Shown one piece after another: positions 52,618 to 61,558 of a stretch of DNA of 64,000 nt (within the stretch, counting starts at the first letter, position 1; every line of letters begins with the position of its first letter). Under the pieces are notes generated by a model. It was not told the origin of the DNA. It was given only the letters and a program-made list of their open reading frames with translations, and made no database searches. A program made the position numbers and the translations under genes. Source of the DNA: Mesostigma viride (lineage: Eukaryota; Streptophyta; Mesostigmatophyceae; Mesostigmatales; Mesostigmataceae); the NCBI GenBank assembly GCA_009746045.1, contig RPFO01000406.1:131501-195500 (forward strand). Reading direction: 5' to 3'.

Positions 52618-53925
52618 CTTCTGATCAGACTGCCCCTTCTTCTTGTTTGGGCAATCCCTCTTCCAGTGACCTTCCTTGCCACAAGCAAAACACTTGCTCT
52701 TGCCAGACCCTCCCCCTGGGGCCTTGCTGTCCTGCTTGTTCTGGTTGCCTGAGGCCTGATTGTTATTCTGCCCCTGGCCACCACCCTTACCCTGCTGATG
52801 GCTGTTACGGTTGCCAGACTGGTTCCCCTGATTCTGGTTCCCCTGCTGACCTCCTCCACCACCCTGGTTCTGCTCCTTCTGGGCCTGCTTCCTTCTCCTG
52901 CTACCATACCGTGTCCCAGATGGGGTACGGTTCTTGCCCTGGCTAGCCTGAGACGCTGACCCTCCCTGAGAACTGATACCCTTGCAGGTAGGGACCCGGG
53001 TCCTGAAGTTTAGTATCACACGCTTCAGAGCCCCCCAGGTGCCATCAGTGAGATCACAGAGCTGCCTAGCAGTAGCCCTACCTTCCTCTGACAAGCCCAT
53101 CTTATCAAAGAAGTGGTCTGCTGCTGCCCTGACTGTCACACTGAAGCCCTGCTTCTTGCCTGCCTCCACGATCAACTCAAACCTGGCCAGCTCAGCAGCC
53201 ACCTCACCCTTGATCTCAAACTCATCAAATTCTCTCTTCTTTTCCATGGTGAGATTGTGAACCCTGTCAGAAAACTCCTCCTTGATGTCATCTAGGAACT
53301 GTAGCCAAGTGTGCCCCTCTTTCAGAGCATGCCTAGCCATGTCATTGACCCTTTCAGACGACCCCTTGTTTGCGGTGAAAGAGTGAAACACCCTGACAAT
53401 ATCCACACCTGCTGCGACAGAGCCCACAACTAGCTTCATGTCATCAAGCCATTTATCCAGGTTATCTTGCTTCAGGGGAGGGTTGAGCGCTTTCTGCCCA
53501 TTCATGACTGTCACAGCATCAGAAAATGGACGGGTGTCAGGCAACACACTCCCCACACGCACTGGTGGTGCCTGGGGAGGGTCAATCCTAGCCTCCAAAC
53601 GCTCGGGCAACATACCAGACACCCTATCGTGAACAGCAGCTTGCTTTGCAGCACGCACACCTGGGGTGACGATGGCGTCCTCCTCACCAGGCGTTGTGAG
53701 CACCACTGCATCCGTAGGTCGCCTGGTGGCACGCTTGACTTTCTCCGCCTCAGCTTGCCCATGGATCACGCCACCGCTTGTGTGTTCTCCCGGCTCTGGG
53801 GTCCATCTCTGGGATAGGTTGCCCAGCTGGCGCCTCCACGCCCCTCTCCTCCATCGCCTCCCCTTCCTCTCTGGCGATGTCCTCCTCTGCCGTTCGCTCC
53901 CGTTGCTCCTTGAATGTCGCCGCAC
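52615..53925 (-). CDS. Copia-like gag with CCHC zinc knuckle
   Basis: The open frame gives 436 residues: a basic N-terminal part, a capsid-like core (MNGQKALNPPLKQDNLDKWL, then WLQFLDDIKEEFSDRV and FDKMGLSEEGRATARQLCDL), an N/Q/G-rich stretch, and CFACGKEGHWKRDC. It ends at TGA (52617-52615). There is no ATG in this frame before residue 105. The more likely start is the ATG at 58469-58467, in another frame across the nested insertion, followed by a +1 frame change near 53770; that could be programmed or a lesion. The nested element inserted within a few codons of that ATG. Confidence 0.7.
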   Translation of the reverse strand: MRRHSRSNGSERQRRTSPERKGRRWRRGAWRRQLGNLSQRWTPEPGEHTSGGVIHGQAEAEKVKRATRRPTDAVVLTTPGEEDAIVTPGVRAAKQAAVHDRVSGMLPERLEARIDPPQAPPVRVGSVLPDTRPFSDAVTVMNGQKALNPPLKQDNLDKWLDDMKLVVGSVAAGVDIVRVFHSFTANKGSSERVNDMARHALKEGHTWLQFLDDIKEEFSDRVHNLTMEKKREFDEFEIKGEVAAELARFELIVEAGKKQGFSVTVRAAADHFFDKMGLSEEGRATARQLCDLTDGTWGALKRVILNFRTRVPTCKGISSQGGSASQASQGKNRTPSGTRYGSRRRKQAQKEQNQGGGGGQQGNQNQGNQSGNRNSHQQGKGGGQGQNNNQASGNQNKQDSKAPGGGSGKSKCFACGKEGHWKRDCPNKKKGQSDQK

Positions 53926-53939
53926 CCCGGCTTGCCCTC

Positions 53940-54433
53940 TGTCAGGATGTGCCCCAATATGCCTGACAGTCTTCTTATTGAGTGTGGCCAGTTTCGGGTA
54001 TGCCGGAACTTAATTATGCAACCTTACTATCATATCAGCCTAGTTGTAACCTTTCTATAGAACTTGGTCCCGCCGTATTTGGCCAAGGAATGCAACGGAT
54101 ATAGTGTTCCGGTCGGCAGTTCAGCCGGCGGGACAATTAGTCGACAGCATTAATTTCCGTGTATTCGATATTTGTACCATGTGTCGGCGCCTTGGCGCCC
54201 CATGTTATCCATGTGTGTTTGTGGTCGTTATTAATGCGTCAAGTCTTGTGTCAACCGTGGGTCAATCGACTCCACATTGTGTCAACGTGTGTCAAGTGCT
54301 TGCCGACCAACAGCTTATATGGCGGCGGCACAATGCACCGGTTTGGTCTGAGGTGCAAAGTCAATTAATATAAATCAGTAAAGCAATATACATTTCGATC
54401 TTTAAGCCTTGCCACCAGTCTGGAATTCTGACA
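53940..54433 (+). repeat. 5' LTR of gag-only element
   Basis: 494 bp, TGTCAG...CTGACA ends form a 6-bp inverted repeat. Identical to 57963-58456 as far as I could read. An ORF of 89 codons occurs in both copies and is not considered a gene. Confidence 0.88.
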
Positions 54434-54450
54434 TGGTATCGGAGGGGTGG
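54434..54450 (+). other. tRNA primer-binding site
   Basis: TGGTATCGGAGGGG starts at the first base after the 5' LTR. It matches the plant initiator-Met tRNA site TGGTATCAGAG with one change (A to G). Confidence 0.75.
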
Positions 54451-54660
54451 CCTCGTAAATTGCTACAAACTGATCCGACAATTTGGTCCGTCAACCTGGC
54501 CATAATTATCGGCAAATTGACTCCCTGAATCCGACGGCACTTTATGCCAGTCGTGCATATTCTTGAAGGGCTTCCCTGTATCGAAATTCAAGAACTCCAG
54601 TATTTGGACGATCGTCTCTATCTAGTATTCGCTGTTCTCAACCATCGTCGCATATTAGTA

Positions 54661-56367
54661 TTAACCCCTAAATGGTCTGGCTGCCGATTTTCCGCCTAAA
54701 ACTGAGTTACAGCCGACACGTCGGCCCCTTCTCGGGGGACCAAATGCCGCGAAAACTATTGAGAATTAGGAAAACTTTAGCTGAGAAGATCGAAAGTTTA
54801 TAATTTTCCTCACAGCATGGTACTAGGGTTTGCATACTTCTGACAAAGTTATAGAGGTGTTCTGGCCGGTCAAAGTACAAGGGGTCAGGGTACTTTTTCA
54901 CGTACAACGTGCATTCCGGAAAACGACGACCTGGCCATGGCGGCTTGCGCCCACGCATGGCATTTACGTTTTCGTTCGAATTTTCTGACCAAACTCAGGA
55001 AATTGATTTTATACGTCCTAAAGATGATACAGGCCAATTTTTGGTTCGCGGGAATGCCATTTGATAGGTGTCGGCAGCGTTCTTGCTGGAAAAAACTGCG
55101 ATCAGGCCGGACGATAGAAACGTTGACAGCAATACCTTTCCGGCGTATTTTAAAGGATATATTGGTTTCTTTGTACTTTTTATGATACATGGTAGTCGTA
55201 AACGTGCATGGGTGGCCAGAAATCGCCGAATCCAGCGACCATGCTGCACAACTTTGGTGTTCCGAAATGCGCCATTTTGCGGCCACCGCCTGGGCCAAGG
55301 TAACGCCATCCATGCCTGGTAAAGCTTAATCATCGTTTTCCTATCGATGTTTGACGTTTATATATACGTTCTAGCTTGTGTAGCACATTCTTTTTGCATT
55401 ATTCATGCTCTTTCTTGACCCTGGCCTGGCCCCTTTCTAAAACACCCTTCTTAGATGCTTCCCTCAGTCAGTTGACCTGCCACAGGGTGATGGTGATAAG
55501 TTTTAGAGGCTGTATGGGTTTGAATACCTCCATATATGTTTGTTATACATTTCCCACACACATATTGCATGAGTGTGAGGCAGTTGGCTGGTCTCTGTGG
55601 CATCATCAAGCATGTAACCGGTGAGTAGAAGCTTCCCATTGTCAGCATGTGCCACCAGGTGTGCTGGCCATCACCTGTCAAGCTATAGCAGCTTAGGCCT
55701 AGTTTATCCTTGCTAGGGCAAGCTGAAATAGGCTTAAAATCACTAGTTTGTTGGTGGCTGCCTCCTAGAATGCATGCCTTGCGTAGGGTATCCGTACCAC
55801 GTTACCTACGTGCATGGACAAGGTGGCACCTGCACATAGGTGCCATGTAAGGGCAGTGTGATGATGCAGTTATGTTTCCCCATCATTGTGGAAGGGAAAT
55901 GTATTGTGTGGCATGGTTGGGGGCCATATTAGTAGGTATTAGTAGGTAGTATGCCCACTCCTACCCCCTTGGTTGCTTTTTACCAACGGTACCCCTATGG
56001 GCTGTACTGGGTGTAACTGCTGGTATACCCACCCAAATGATGACCCCAATGGCTCAAACTGTTCAGCAACTAATTGTTTATCATCCCTGAAGTGGTAGGT
56101 GCCTAGCTCTTACAACATAATTCAAAATGCACATTCTACCAAAAATGAAAACGCTCGTCTTGACCCCCCTGACTTTGACGGCAGTTATACATGGCCTACC
56201 CTGCATATATGTAAGGTTGTGATATACCAACCCGAAGGGCAACTCATGGACATGCTTGGCCCCCAAGGACAGCCATTGGATATGGGTGGGTTGGATGGCA
56301 TCTGGTTTGCAAAATTGTGAAGTTACAGCCGATGCATCGGCAGTATTTCTGCCCATTTAGGGGTTAA
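54661..56367. mobile_element. piggyBac-like non-autonomous insertion
   Basis: TTAA at 54661-54664 and 56364-56367 flank the inverted termini CCCCTAAATGG (54665-54675) and CCATTTAGGGG (56353-56363). Similarity extends imperfectly inward to CTGCCGAT. Near each end GTTACAGCCGA is followed by a palindrome (GCCGACACGTCGGC at 54712-54725, GCCGATGCATCGGC at 56329-56342). TTAA targets and CCC-type ends are the piggyBac hallmark. The 1.7-kb interior has ORFs up to 142 codons with no transposase motif that I recognise. Confidence 0.65.
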
Positions 56368-56439
56368 TCTTTACCATTACGGATTGAGCGTCTCCGGTTT
56401 TCTCGGTTGTGACCAGATTTTAACCTTGCCGAGACAATC

Positions 56440-57321
56440 ATGTCCGCAGCCGCGACAGCAGCAGCTACGAAAGCGACGAAAGATCTCAACATCTTACAGG
56501 CCTGCAAAAATATTACACAGTTCGACGGCCTCGACCCAGTAAAGTGGGATAACACGAAGATTCCTTTTCTGGCCGTAGTGACAGCATTCGGGATGCTGTC
56601 TGTCCTGCTTGGCACCGAGGTCAATGAGGAACGCGACCTGATTCTTTTTGCTGCCCTTTGCCAGTGCCTCATTGGACCGGCACTCAAAGTGGCAAACAGT
56701 GTTACTCAGAAAACTGGCAGCGTGGCGTATCATCGCATCTGTGAAGAATATGAGCATCTCAAACTGCAGATGAGCAACCGGCGAGCACTACGCCGCAAGC
56801 TCAATCGAATGAAACTGGAACCCGGCGTCACAATGCGGCAATATATAACCGACGGGGAATTAACTTATAACGACCTGATTGCCACCGGCGCCAAAATGGC
56901 ACCCGAGGACCTGGCCGAGAATCTGCTCGCCGGCGTGACCGAGGATTTGCTTCCGTCTCTTGCACAATTAAACCTCGGGGACGGTATCACCCTACAGGAA
57001 ACTAAGGCGGCACTTCTTAAGGCATGGGACCTCGTTCACGGTAACAAAGATTCCACGGAGGCCACCGGGGTGTATCATACCTCAAACTCTGGACGCGGTG
57101 GCCGTGGAACCGGCCGTGGCAGGGGGCGTGGCGGTCACAATGGCGGGGCCCAGCGGCCCAGCTGCACCCACTGCGGTCGCACCTCCCACCAGGAGCCGAC
57201 CTGCTGGTGGAAGTATCCCCACCTGCGCAACACTCGCGGCAACACCGGCGTCCACCACACCACCGACACCCCGGCGCCCTCCCAGGAGGCCCCGGACCTC
57301 CCCCCCGGTTTCTGCTTCTAA
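56440..57321 (+). CDS. Gag of non-autonomous LTR element (UBN2-type) with CCHC knuckle
   Basis: 293 residues from ATG at 56440. The core has the Copia-type gag pattern: FDGLDPVKWDNTKIPFLAVV, then a helix-rich region with LFAALCQCLIGPALKVA, VAYHRICEEYEHLKLQM, LRRKLNRMKLEPGVTMRQYI. An RGG-rich stretch (GGRGTGRGRGRGGHNGG) precedes the zinc knuckle CTHCGRTSHQEPTC, and the protein ends PPGFCF. The intact frame despite lack of pol suggests the product is needed for packaging. Confidence 0.85.
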   Translation: MSAAATAAATKATKDLNILQACKNITQFDGLDPVKWDNTKIPFLAVVTAFGMLSVLLGTEVNEERDLILFAALCQCLIGPALKVANSVTQKTGSVAYHRICEEYEHLKLQMSNRRALRRKLNRMKLEPGVTMRQYITDGELTYNDLIATGAKMAPEDLAENLLAGVTEDLLPSLAQLNLGDGITLQETKAALLKAWDLVHGNKDSTEATGVYHTSNSGRGGRGTGRGRGRGGHNGGAQRPSCTHCGRTSHQEPTCWWKYPHLRNTRGNTGVHHTTDTPAPSQEAPDLPPGFCF

Positions 57322-57593
57322 ACGTCTTATCCAGCTCCCCCCGGGACCGGGAACAAGGGGTAGCAGCCAGCTGGGCCCAGCTAGCACCAGACGTGGGCCC
57401 TGGAGCTTTTCAACCTGCACTGCAGCAGGCGACAGCAGCCAGCCCCCCCAACCCGTCCCCTGGCCCTCCTGCATCGCTAGCGGCTAGTAGCCCGCCCTGC
57501 CAGACGTGACAGGAGGCAGGTCTCCATGCCAGCAGCCAGCAGTGACCAGTACTGCAGTACCAGCATCAACCAGTCAACCTGTGTTATTTCCTC

Positions 57594-57830
57594 CTGTGGC
57601 GCACTCCCAGGGACACCTGGGGGCCACCGGTGTCTTTCACAGATTCCAGCATTTTCCAGCATTGCCCAGCAACAGCAGCAACGACAACAAGTTCACCAGT
57701 GTTTTTTGTTTTCTTCTGTGGCGCACTCCCAGGGACACCTGGGGGCTACAGGAGGTTTTCTAAGGTCACCGGCATTCTCCAAGCTACAGCCACTGTGGCG
57801 CACTCCCAGGGACACCTGGGGGCTACAGTC
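57594..57830 (+). repeat. Three spaced copies of a hairpin repeat downstream of gag
   Basis: TGTGGCGCACTCCCAGGGAC followed by ACCTGGGGGC occurs at about 57595, 57716 and 57794. Inside, CCCAGG-GACA-CCTGGG is a perfect 6-bp hairpin. The copies lie in the non-coding region between gag and the 3' LTR. Confidence 0.75.
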
Positions 57831-57954
57831 ATCAAGTCTCCTCTCAGTACCACCCAGATAGCCGTGTAAGGGGGGTGCCAGGGCAGTGTACCCGGCTATA
57901 CCCTCACTAGCTATAGGTCTCTCTGAGCAAGGGGGGAACAGGCACATTGTATGC

Positions 57955-58456
57955 AAGGGGGGTGTCAGGATGTGCCCCAATATGCCTGACAGTCTTCTTA
58001 TTGAGTGTGGCCAGTTTCGGGTATGCCGGAACTTAATTATGCAACCTTACTATCATATCAGCCTAGTTGTAACCTTTCTATAGAACTTGGTCCCGCCGTA
58101 TTTGGCCAAGGAATGCAACGGATATAGTGTTCCGGTCGGCAGTTCAGCCGGCGGGACAATTAGTCGACAGCATTAATTTCCGTGTATTCGATATTTGTAC
58201 CATGTGTCGGCGCCTTGGCGCCCCATGTTATCCATGTGTGTTTGTGGTCGTTATTAATGCGTCAAGTCTTGTGTCAACCGTGGGTCAATCGACTCCACAT
58301 TGTGTCAACGTGTGTCAAGTGCTTGCCGACCAACAGCTTATATGGCGGCGGCACAATGCACCGGTTTGGTCTGAGGTGCAAAGTCAATTAATATAAATCA
58401 GTAAAGCAATATACATTTCGATCTTTAAGCCTTGCCACCAGTCTGGAATTCTGACA
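57955..58456 (+). repeat. Polypurine tract and 3' LTR of gag-only element
   Basis: AAGGGGGG (57955-57962) directly precedes the 3' LTR (57963-58456). An earlier CAAGGGGGG-like run near 57930 may be a second primer. Confidence 0.8.
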
Positions 58457-58537
58457 CCCTCCTAGGCATTATATACAATGGCTGCGACCAACTTTGCAAC
58501 AAGAAAACAGCAAACTCTCCACCTATCCTCCACCCCC

Positions 58538-59503
58538 TCAAGCCTCGTTTTCAGACGAAGCTTCTCCTGCAACCGGTGCAGGTGCTGGCTCGTGGAACGG
58601 TCCCTCCACCGGATTCAATGGCTGCCCCTGGTCGTCGTGAGTAGGCACAGGCCTAATAACCACCGGAAGCCTCAAACCATACGCGTAATCACGTATCCAG
58701 CGAGAACGCCCCCACCTCAACAAATGGGCCTCACCTAAACCAACGTTGTCGTCAATGTGGTAGCGATTAAGCTCGTCCCGCTGCGCCTGCTCACGGCCCT
58801 CCTGAGAGCCGTCACCCTCGTGACGCCGTTGGGCCGGCTGTACTACCGCCCCTTCTGGCTGATCTACGAAGTCGTAGAAGGCGTCGTCGGCTGAGACCTC
58901 TCGACCGCCAACCACGTCGACAGTCAAACTTAGCTGGTTTAACTCTCGGCGAGAATGTGGAGTATCCCGACTGGTGTAGATGGAGAAGGGATTAAGAGTA
59001 ATGAAGACACGATCAGCAGCGCCTCTGGTCAACTCCAAGACGGAGTGCGCCAGATTCTGGCACTCTGCCACCAACGCCTGCGTACTGCCACGAACAATTG
59101 CCTCCCGCATGTCCCGGGCGACTTGCACCACGTTTGGCACGCTTGCGTAGTCGTCCCCAAGGCGGAGATTGGCGACAAGGTCGTTTATCTCTCGGGCACC
59201 CCCGAGGCTTATGGCAATTATCTGCAAAGGCAGAGTGACCACCTGCTCAAACGCGAATGCGTTCGTGTGGCCAGCCCGCCAAGACGCTGGCAGCCTTCTG
59301 ATGATTTCCGCGAGGTCCTCGCGAAATCTCAGCAGCTGCTCGGCCGCTCCTCGGACGTACTCGCCCGGTGCCGACACCGCTCGAATATTCCGGCGCACTT
59401 CATCCGAGTCCTCGTGCCCTCCTGCGGGTACTGGACTGGACGCCGCTACCGTTGCTGCACGCGCAAAGGTGTTTGTCCTAGCTTTAGAGTCCGAATTCGA
59501 CAT
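58538..59503 (-). CDS. Additional ORF upstream of gag in Copia-like element
   Basis: ATG at 59503 (MSNSDSKARTNTF) gives 321 residues. The frame is also open back into the LTR. The protein is mostly helical in appearance (GAAEQLLRFREDLAEIIRRL; VVQVARDMREAIVRG), with an acidic/Pro-rich C-terminus, and has no zinc knuckle or enzymatic motif that I recognise. It lies between the 5' LTR and gag, where most Copia elements have no ORF. Role unknown. It is in the same frame as gag but separated by stops at 58538, 58523 and 58469. Confidence 0.6.
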   Translation of the reverse strand: MSNSDSKARTNTFARAATVAASSPVPAGGHEDSDEVRRNIRAVSAPGEYVRGAAEQLLRFREDLAEIIRRLPASWRAGHTNAFAFEQVVTLPLQIIAISLGGAREINDLVANLRLGDDYASVPNVVQVARDMREAIVRGSTQALVAECQNLAHSVLELTRGAADRVFITLNPFSIYTSRDTPHSRRELNQLSLTVDVVGGREVSADDAFYDFVDQPEGAVVQPAQRRHEGDGSQEGREQAQRDELNRYHIDDNVGLGEAHLLRWGRSRWIRDYAYGLRLPVVIRPVPTHDDQGQPLNPVEGPFHEPAPAPVAGEASSENEA

Positions 59504-59527
59504 ATCCGTCGACCAGACTGTAATACG

Positions 59528-60171
59528 ATTTAGATGAACGCGGATCAGTGAGTTTCTGGTCTTCCCAAGATGTGATGAATGGAGCCATGGTTTCAACCAG
59601 CGGCTTTTAACCTTTACCACAGTTGCCTCACTACCCTGTGGTCACTAGCCTGAGGCGGCAGTACCCACGGACGGTGTTGGGAAAAGACGCTTGGCCACTG
59701 CTGTGTCCGAGCCTTTCTAGGTCTCACCATTGCTGCCAGGCCTTGCACGCCTTGGCAGGTCCGCCACTGTCAATTTCCTTGGTTGCATCAATCCAGGACG
59801 TCTGTCCTTCCATGAATGACAGTAACGCTCTGGATTTATCCGTCATGACAAGTACCCGTCCATCCCAGGCCTGCAGGACTGCCAGTCCTGAAGTCCTGTG
59901 ACATTCTTGGTACCATCAACCAATATTGACCACAGTACCTCCTAGTGACAGTTGGTCCTGTGACACGTAACTTGTGATGGTTCACCCAACACTGCCACGT
60001 GCCCTGTCCCTCACGTGTCCTTAGTCCTGGTACTGCTGTAGCGTCCGGCGGCATTACTTCGGGACTTGATAACTCTCAAGTTCCTTGTCCAAATGAGGCG
60101 TTTAGCACGGCGTTGGAAAGGCCACTTCAAGTATGATATGCTTAGCATATTGCATCACCAATATGCTAACT
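59528..60171 (-). repeat. 5' LTR of Copia-like element
   Basis: 644 bp, direct repeat of 47468-48111. In the sense direction it should hold promoter and transcription start. The short ORF seen on the opposite strand in both LTRs is a by-product of the repeat, not a gene. The base after the LTR starts CGTATTACAG, not the usual TGG of a tRNA primer site. Confidence 0.85.
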
Positions 60172-60176
60172 AGTAG

Positions 60177-60360
60177 GGGGCTGGGGCGCTGGCACGGCGG
60201 TATCCATGGGGGTCGCCGTCATTGGAGGAAGGTCCTGGCCGTTAATGCGGACGATGAAGACGCCATTAAAGAGGCGGTGCAAGCAAGGTGTCCTACAAAT
60301 GCTATCCTACGCAGCCCAGTGCCTAATCTCGTCCGAAATGCGAGGCATACCCTGATACAA
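60177..60360 (-). pseudogene. 5' part of the interrupted LINE ORF1
   Basis: Minus strand frame FNGVFIVRINGQDLPPMTAT (about 60270-60210) runs into the Copia-like target site and continues at 47467. Upstream, 60285-60360 matches sequence at 37210-37280, a shared spacer of the local LINE copies. Confidence 0.5.
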
Positions 60361-60369
60361 AGACTCTAA

Positions 60370-60600
60370 TGACCTATGCTTGGAAAACCCTACATTCAGG
60401 ACCTGTCGGAGCATCCTGTAAACTGTGCCGTCTAACTAATAGCTTGGTGGCCAGCGTGTCCGTGAGTGTCCATGCCTCGGCGCCATACATGTACGTAAGC
60501 ACCGTGATCGAGGACGAGGACCTTCAATTAAGGCATGCGCTTGCGGTGCTCGCCCAGGCTCTTGGAGCGCCAGTGGGTGTATGCCAGCCGGCATGGGACA
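60370..60600 (-). pseudogene. LINE reverse transcriptase C-terminal fragment
   Basis: Minus strand reads RSKSLGEHRKR-like, then YGAEAWTLTDTLATKL in broken frames, homologous to 4990-5130 and 39760-39920. It is joined at 60605-60650 to an inverted copy of the RLE-family 3'-end sequence. Confidence 0.5.
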
Positions 60601-60659
60601 GCCGTATGTATATATTCATTGAGAATGATAGATTACGGAGGTGAGATGGGCCGTATATA

Positions 60660-60801
60660 TATTTATTTCACTCTGCTGTAAGTAATTATATTTTTAATAT
60701 ATATTTGGTTTGAGTGATTTCACTCTGCTGTAAGTAATTATATTTTTAATATATATGTCATAAAAATATAATTATACTTACAGCAGAGTGAAATCACTCG
60801 A
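60660..60801. mobile_element. Foldback/MITE-like hairpin element
   Basis: Arm GAGTGATTTCACTCTGCTG (60713-60731 and on) is the reverse complement of 60762-60800, with a loop of only about 12 bases. A further direct copy of the arm lies at 60667-60707. AT-rich, no ORF. The outer bases do not show a clear target duplication. Confidence 0.6.
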
Positions 60802-60881
60802 ATTAACCAAAGCAAAGGCCCAGCTATAAACCTATATACAGAGCCATGTCAAAGCTCTATACTACGATAAGACCAATGGAA

Positions 60882-61350
60882 ACTCCTAACGGGAGGAACC
60901 TAATTAGCCCTGCTGCACCGCAAAATCAGCCCGCGTACGGCGGAGCATGATATCAGCCATGGCTCGAGTCAGCGCCACCGACAAGCGCTGACGCCAATAT
61001 GACGTCCAGGTCCGCGCCGACCATGGGGCCCGCTGGCCCTCCAGGTCCAGCCGGTCCTCCCGGAGCCGGCAACACTCCTTGAAGAAGGCGGAGGTCAGGG
61101 GCCCCATGGCCCCAAACTCCTCCAGGACAAAGGGCACCACACGATGGTGCCCGACGTCGCCGTAGGCCGGCCAGGAGCTTGGCCCGCTCCGCCCGGTCCG
61201 CCACGGTGTAACCTGCCGTGAGGGAGGCCCCGGCCACGTGGCTAAGAGCCAAGGGCCGCGCCACCGAAACGTCAATAAGCAGATGCCGGCCACCCCCCTC
61301 AAAGTCCAGCACCACGATGTCAGGCCGGTGGTTGGGTATAGCCAACTCAA
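60882..61350 (-). pseudogene. LINE ORF2 C-terminus with restriction-like endonuclease
   Basis: Minus strand: NHRPDIVVLDFEGGG, HLLIDVSVARPL, then in another frame HHRVVPFVLEEFGAMGPLTS and WTSYWRQRLSVALTRAMADI to a stop at 60904. A hairpin CTCCTAACGGGAG lies at 60883-60895 right after the stop, so this copy has almost no 3' UTR. More diverged than the copies at 3139 and 41700. Confidence 0.65.
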
Positions 61351-61480
61351 CTCTCCCAACGGAGTCATGTTATAATTTAATTTAGTTTTTCTATTTTAAT
61401 GTAGCCAACTCGGGCAAATCCAACTCCTATCTATTCATTAATTAATTAAACACGTGCTCCCGTTGGGGAGTCACGGAGCA
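61351..61480. repeat. Two retroelement 3' ends, tail-to-tail
   Basis: Plus-strand hairpin CTCCCAACGGAG (61353-61364) is followed by a TAATTTAA tail. Minus-strand hairpin CTCCCCAACGGGAG (about 61456-61469) has a TTAA tail (61435-61450). Confidence 0.6.
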
Positions 61481-61558
61481 CGGAAGTGCTTTTAATCCCT
61501 GTGTGTGCACAACAGGAGAAAGCCGGCGCCCGGCAGAGACCCCCAGTCTCCTTCATGC

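Larger units (their letters stand above)
53940..58456 (+). mobile_element. Gag-only (non-autonomous) LTR retrotransposon nested in Copia-like element
   Basis: LTRs 53940-54433 and 57963-58456 (494 bp each) read identical throughout and begin TGTCAG and end CTGACA. A 5-bp target duplication CCCTC is at 53935-53939 and 58457-58461. A primer site follows the 5' LTR, a purine tract precedes the 3' LTR, and the only convincing gene is gag. No integrase or RT is encoded, so it must use enzymes from another element, as TR-GAG elements do in plants. Insertion is in the opposite orientation to its host element, near the host gag start. Confidence 0.88.
47468..60171 (-). mobile_element. Copia-like LTR retrotransposon, intact ends, carrying a nested element
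   Basis: 644-bp LTRs at 47468-48111 and 59528-60171 differ at two positions (47893/59953 and 47912/59972). A 5-bp target duplication AGTAG flanks the element (47463-47467, 60172-60176). Coding is on the minus strand: an extra ORF, gag, then pol. Without the nested 4.5-kb element it is about 8.2 kb. LTR ends are AGTTAG...CTAAAT in the sense direction, not TG...CA. It sits inside a LINE ORF1. Near-identical LTRs indicate a young insertion. Confidence 0.85.

Noticed and set aside
54104-54373. 89-codon ORF repeated at 58127-58396
   Set aside because: Lies in the LTRs of the gag-only element and has no recognisable domain.
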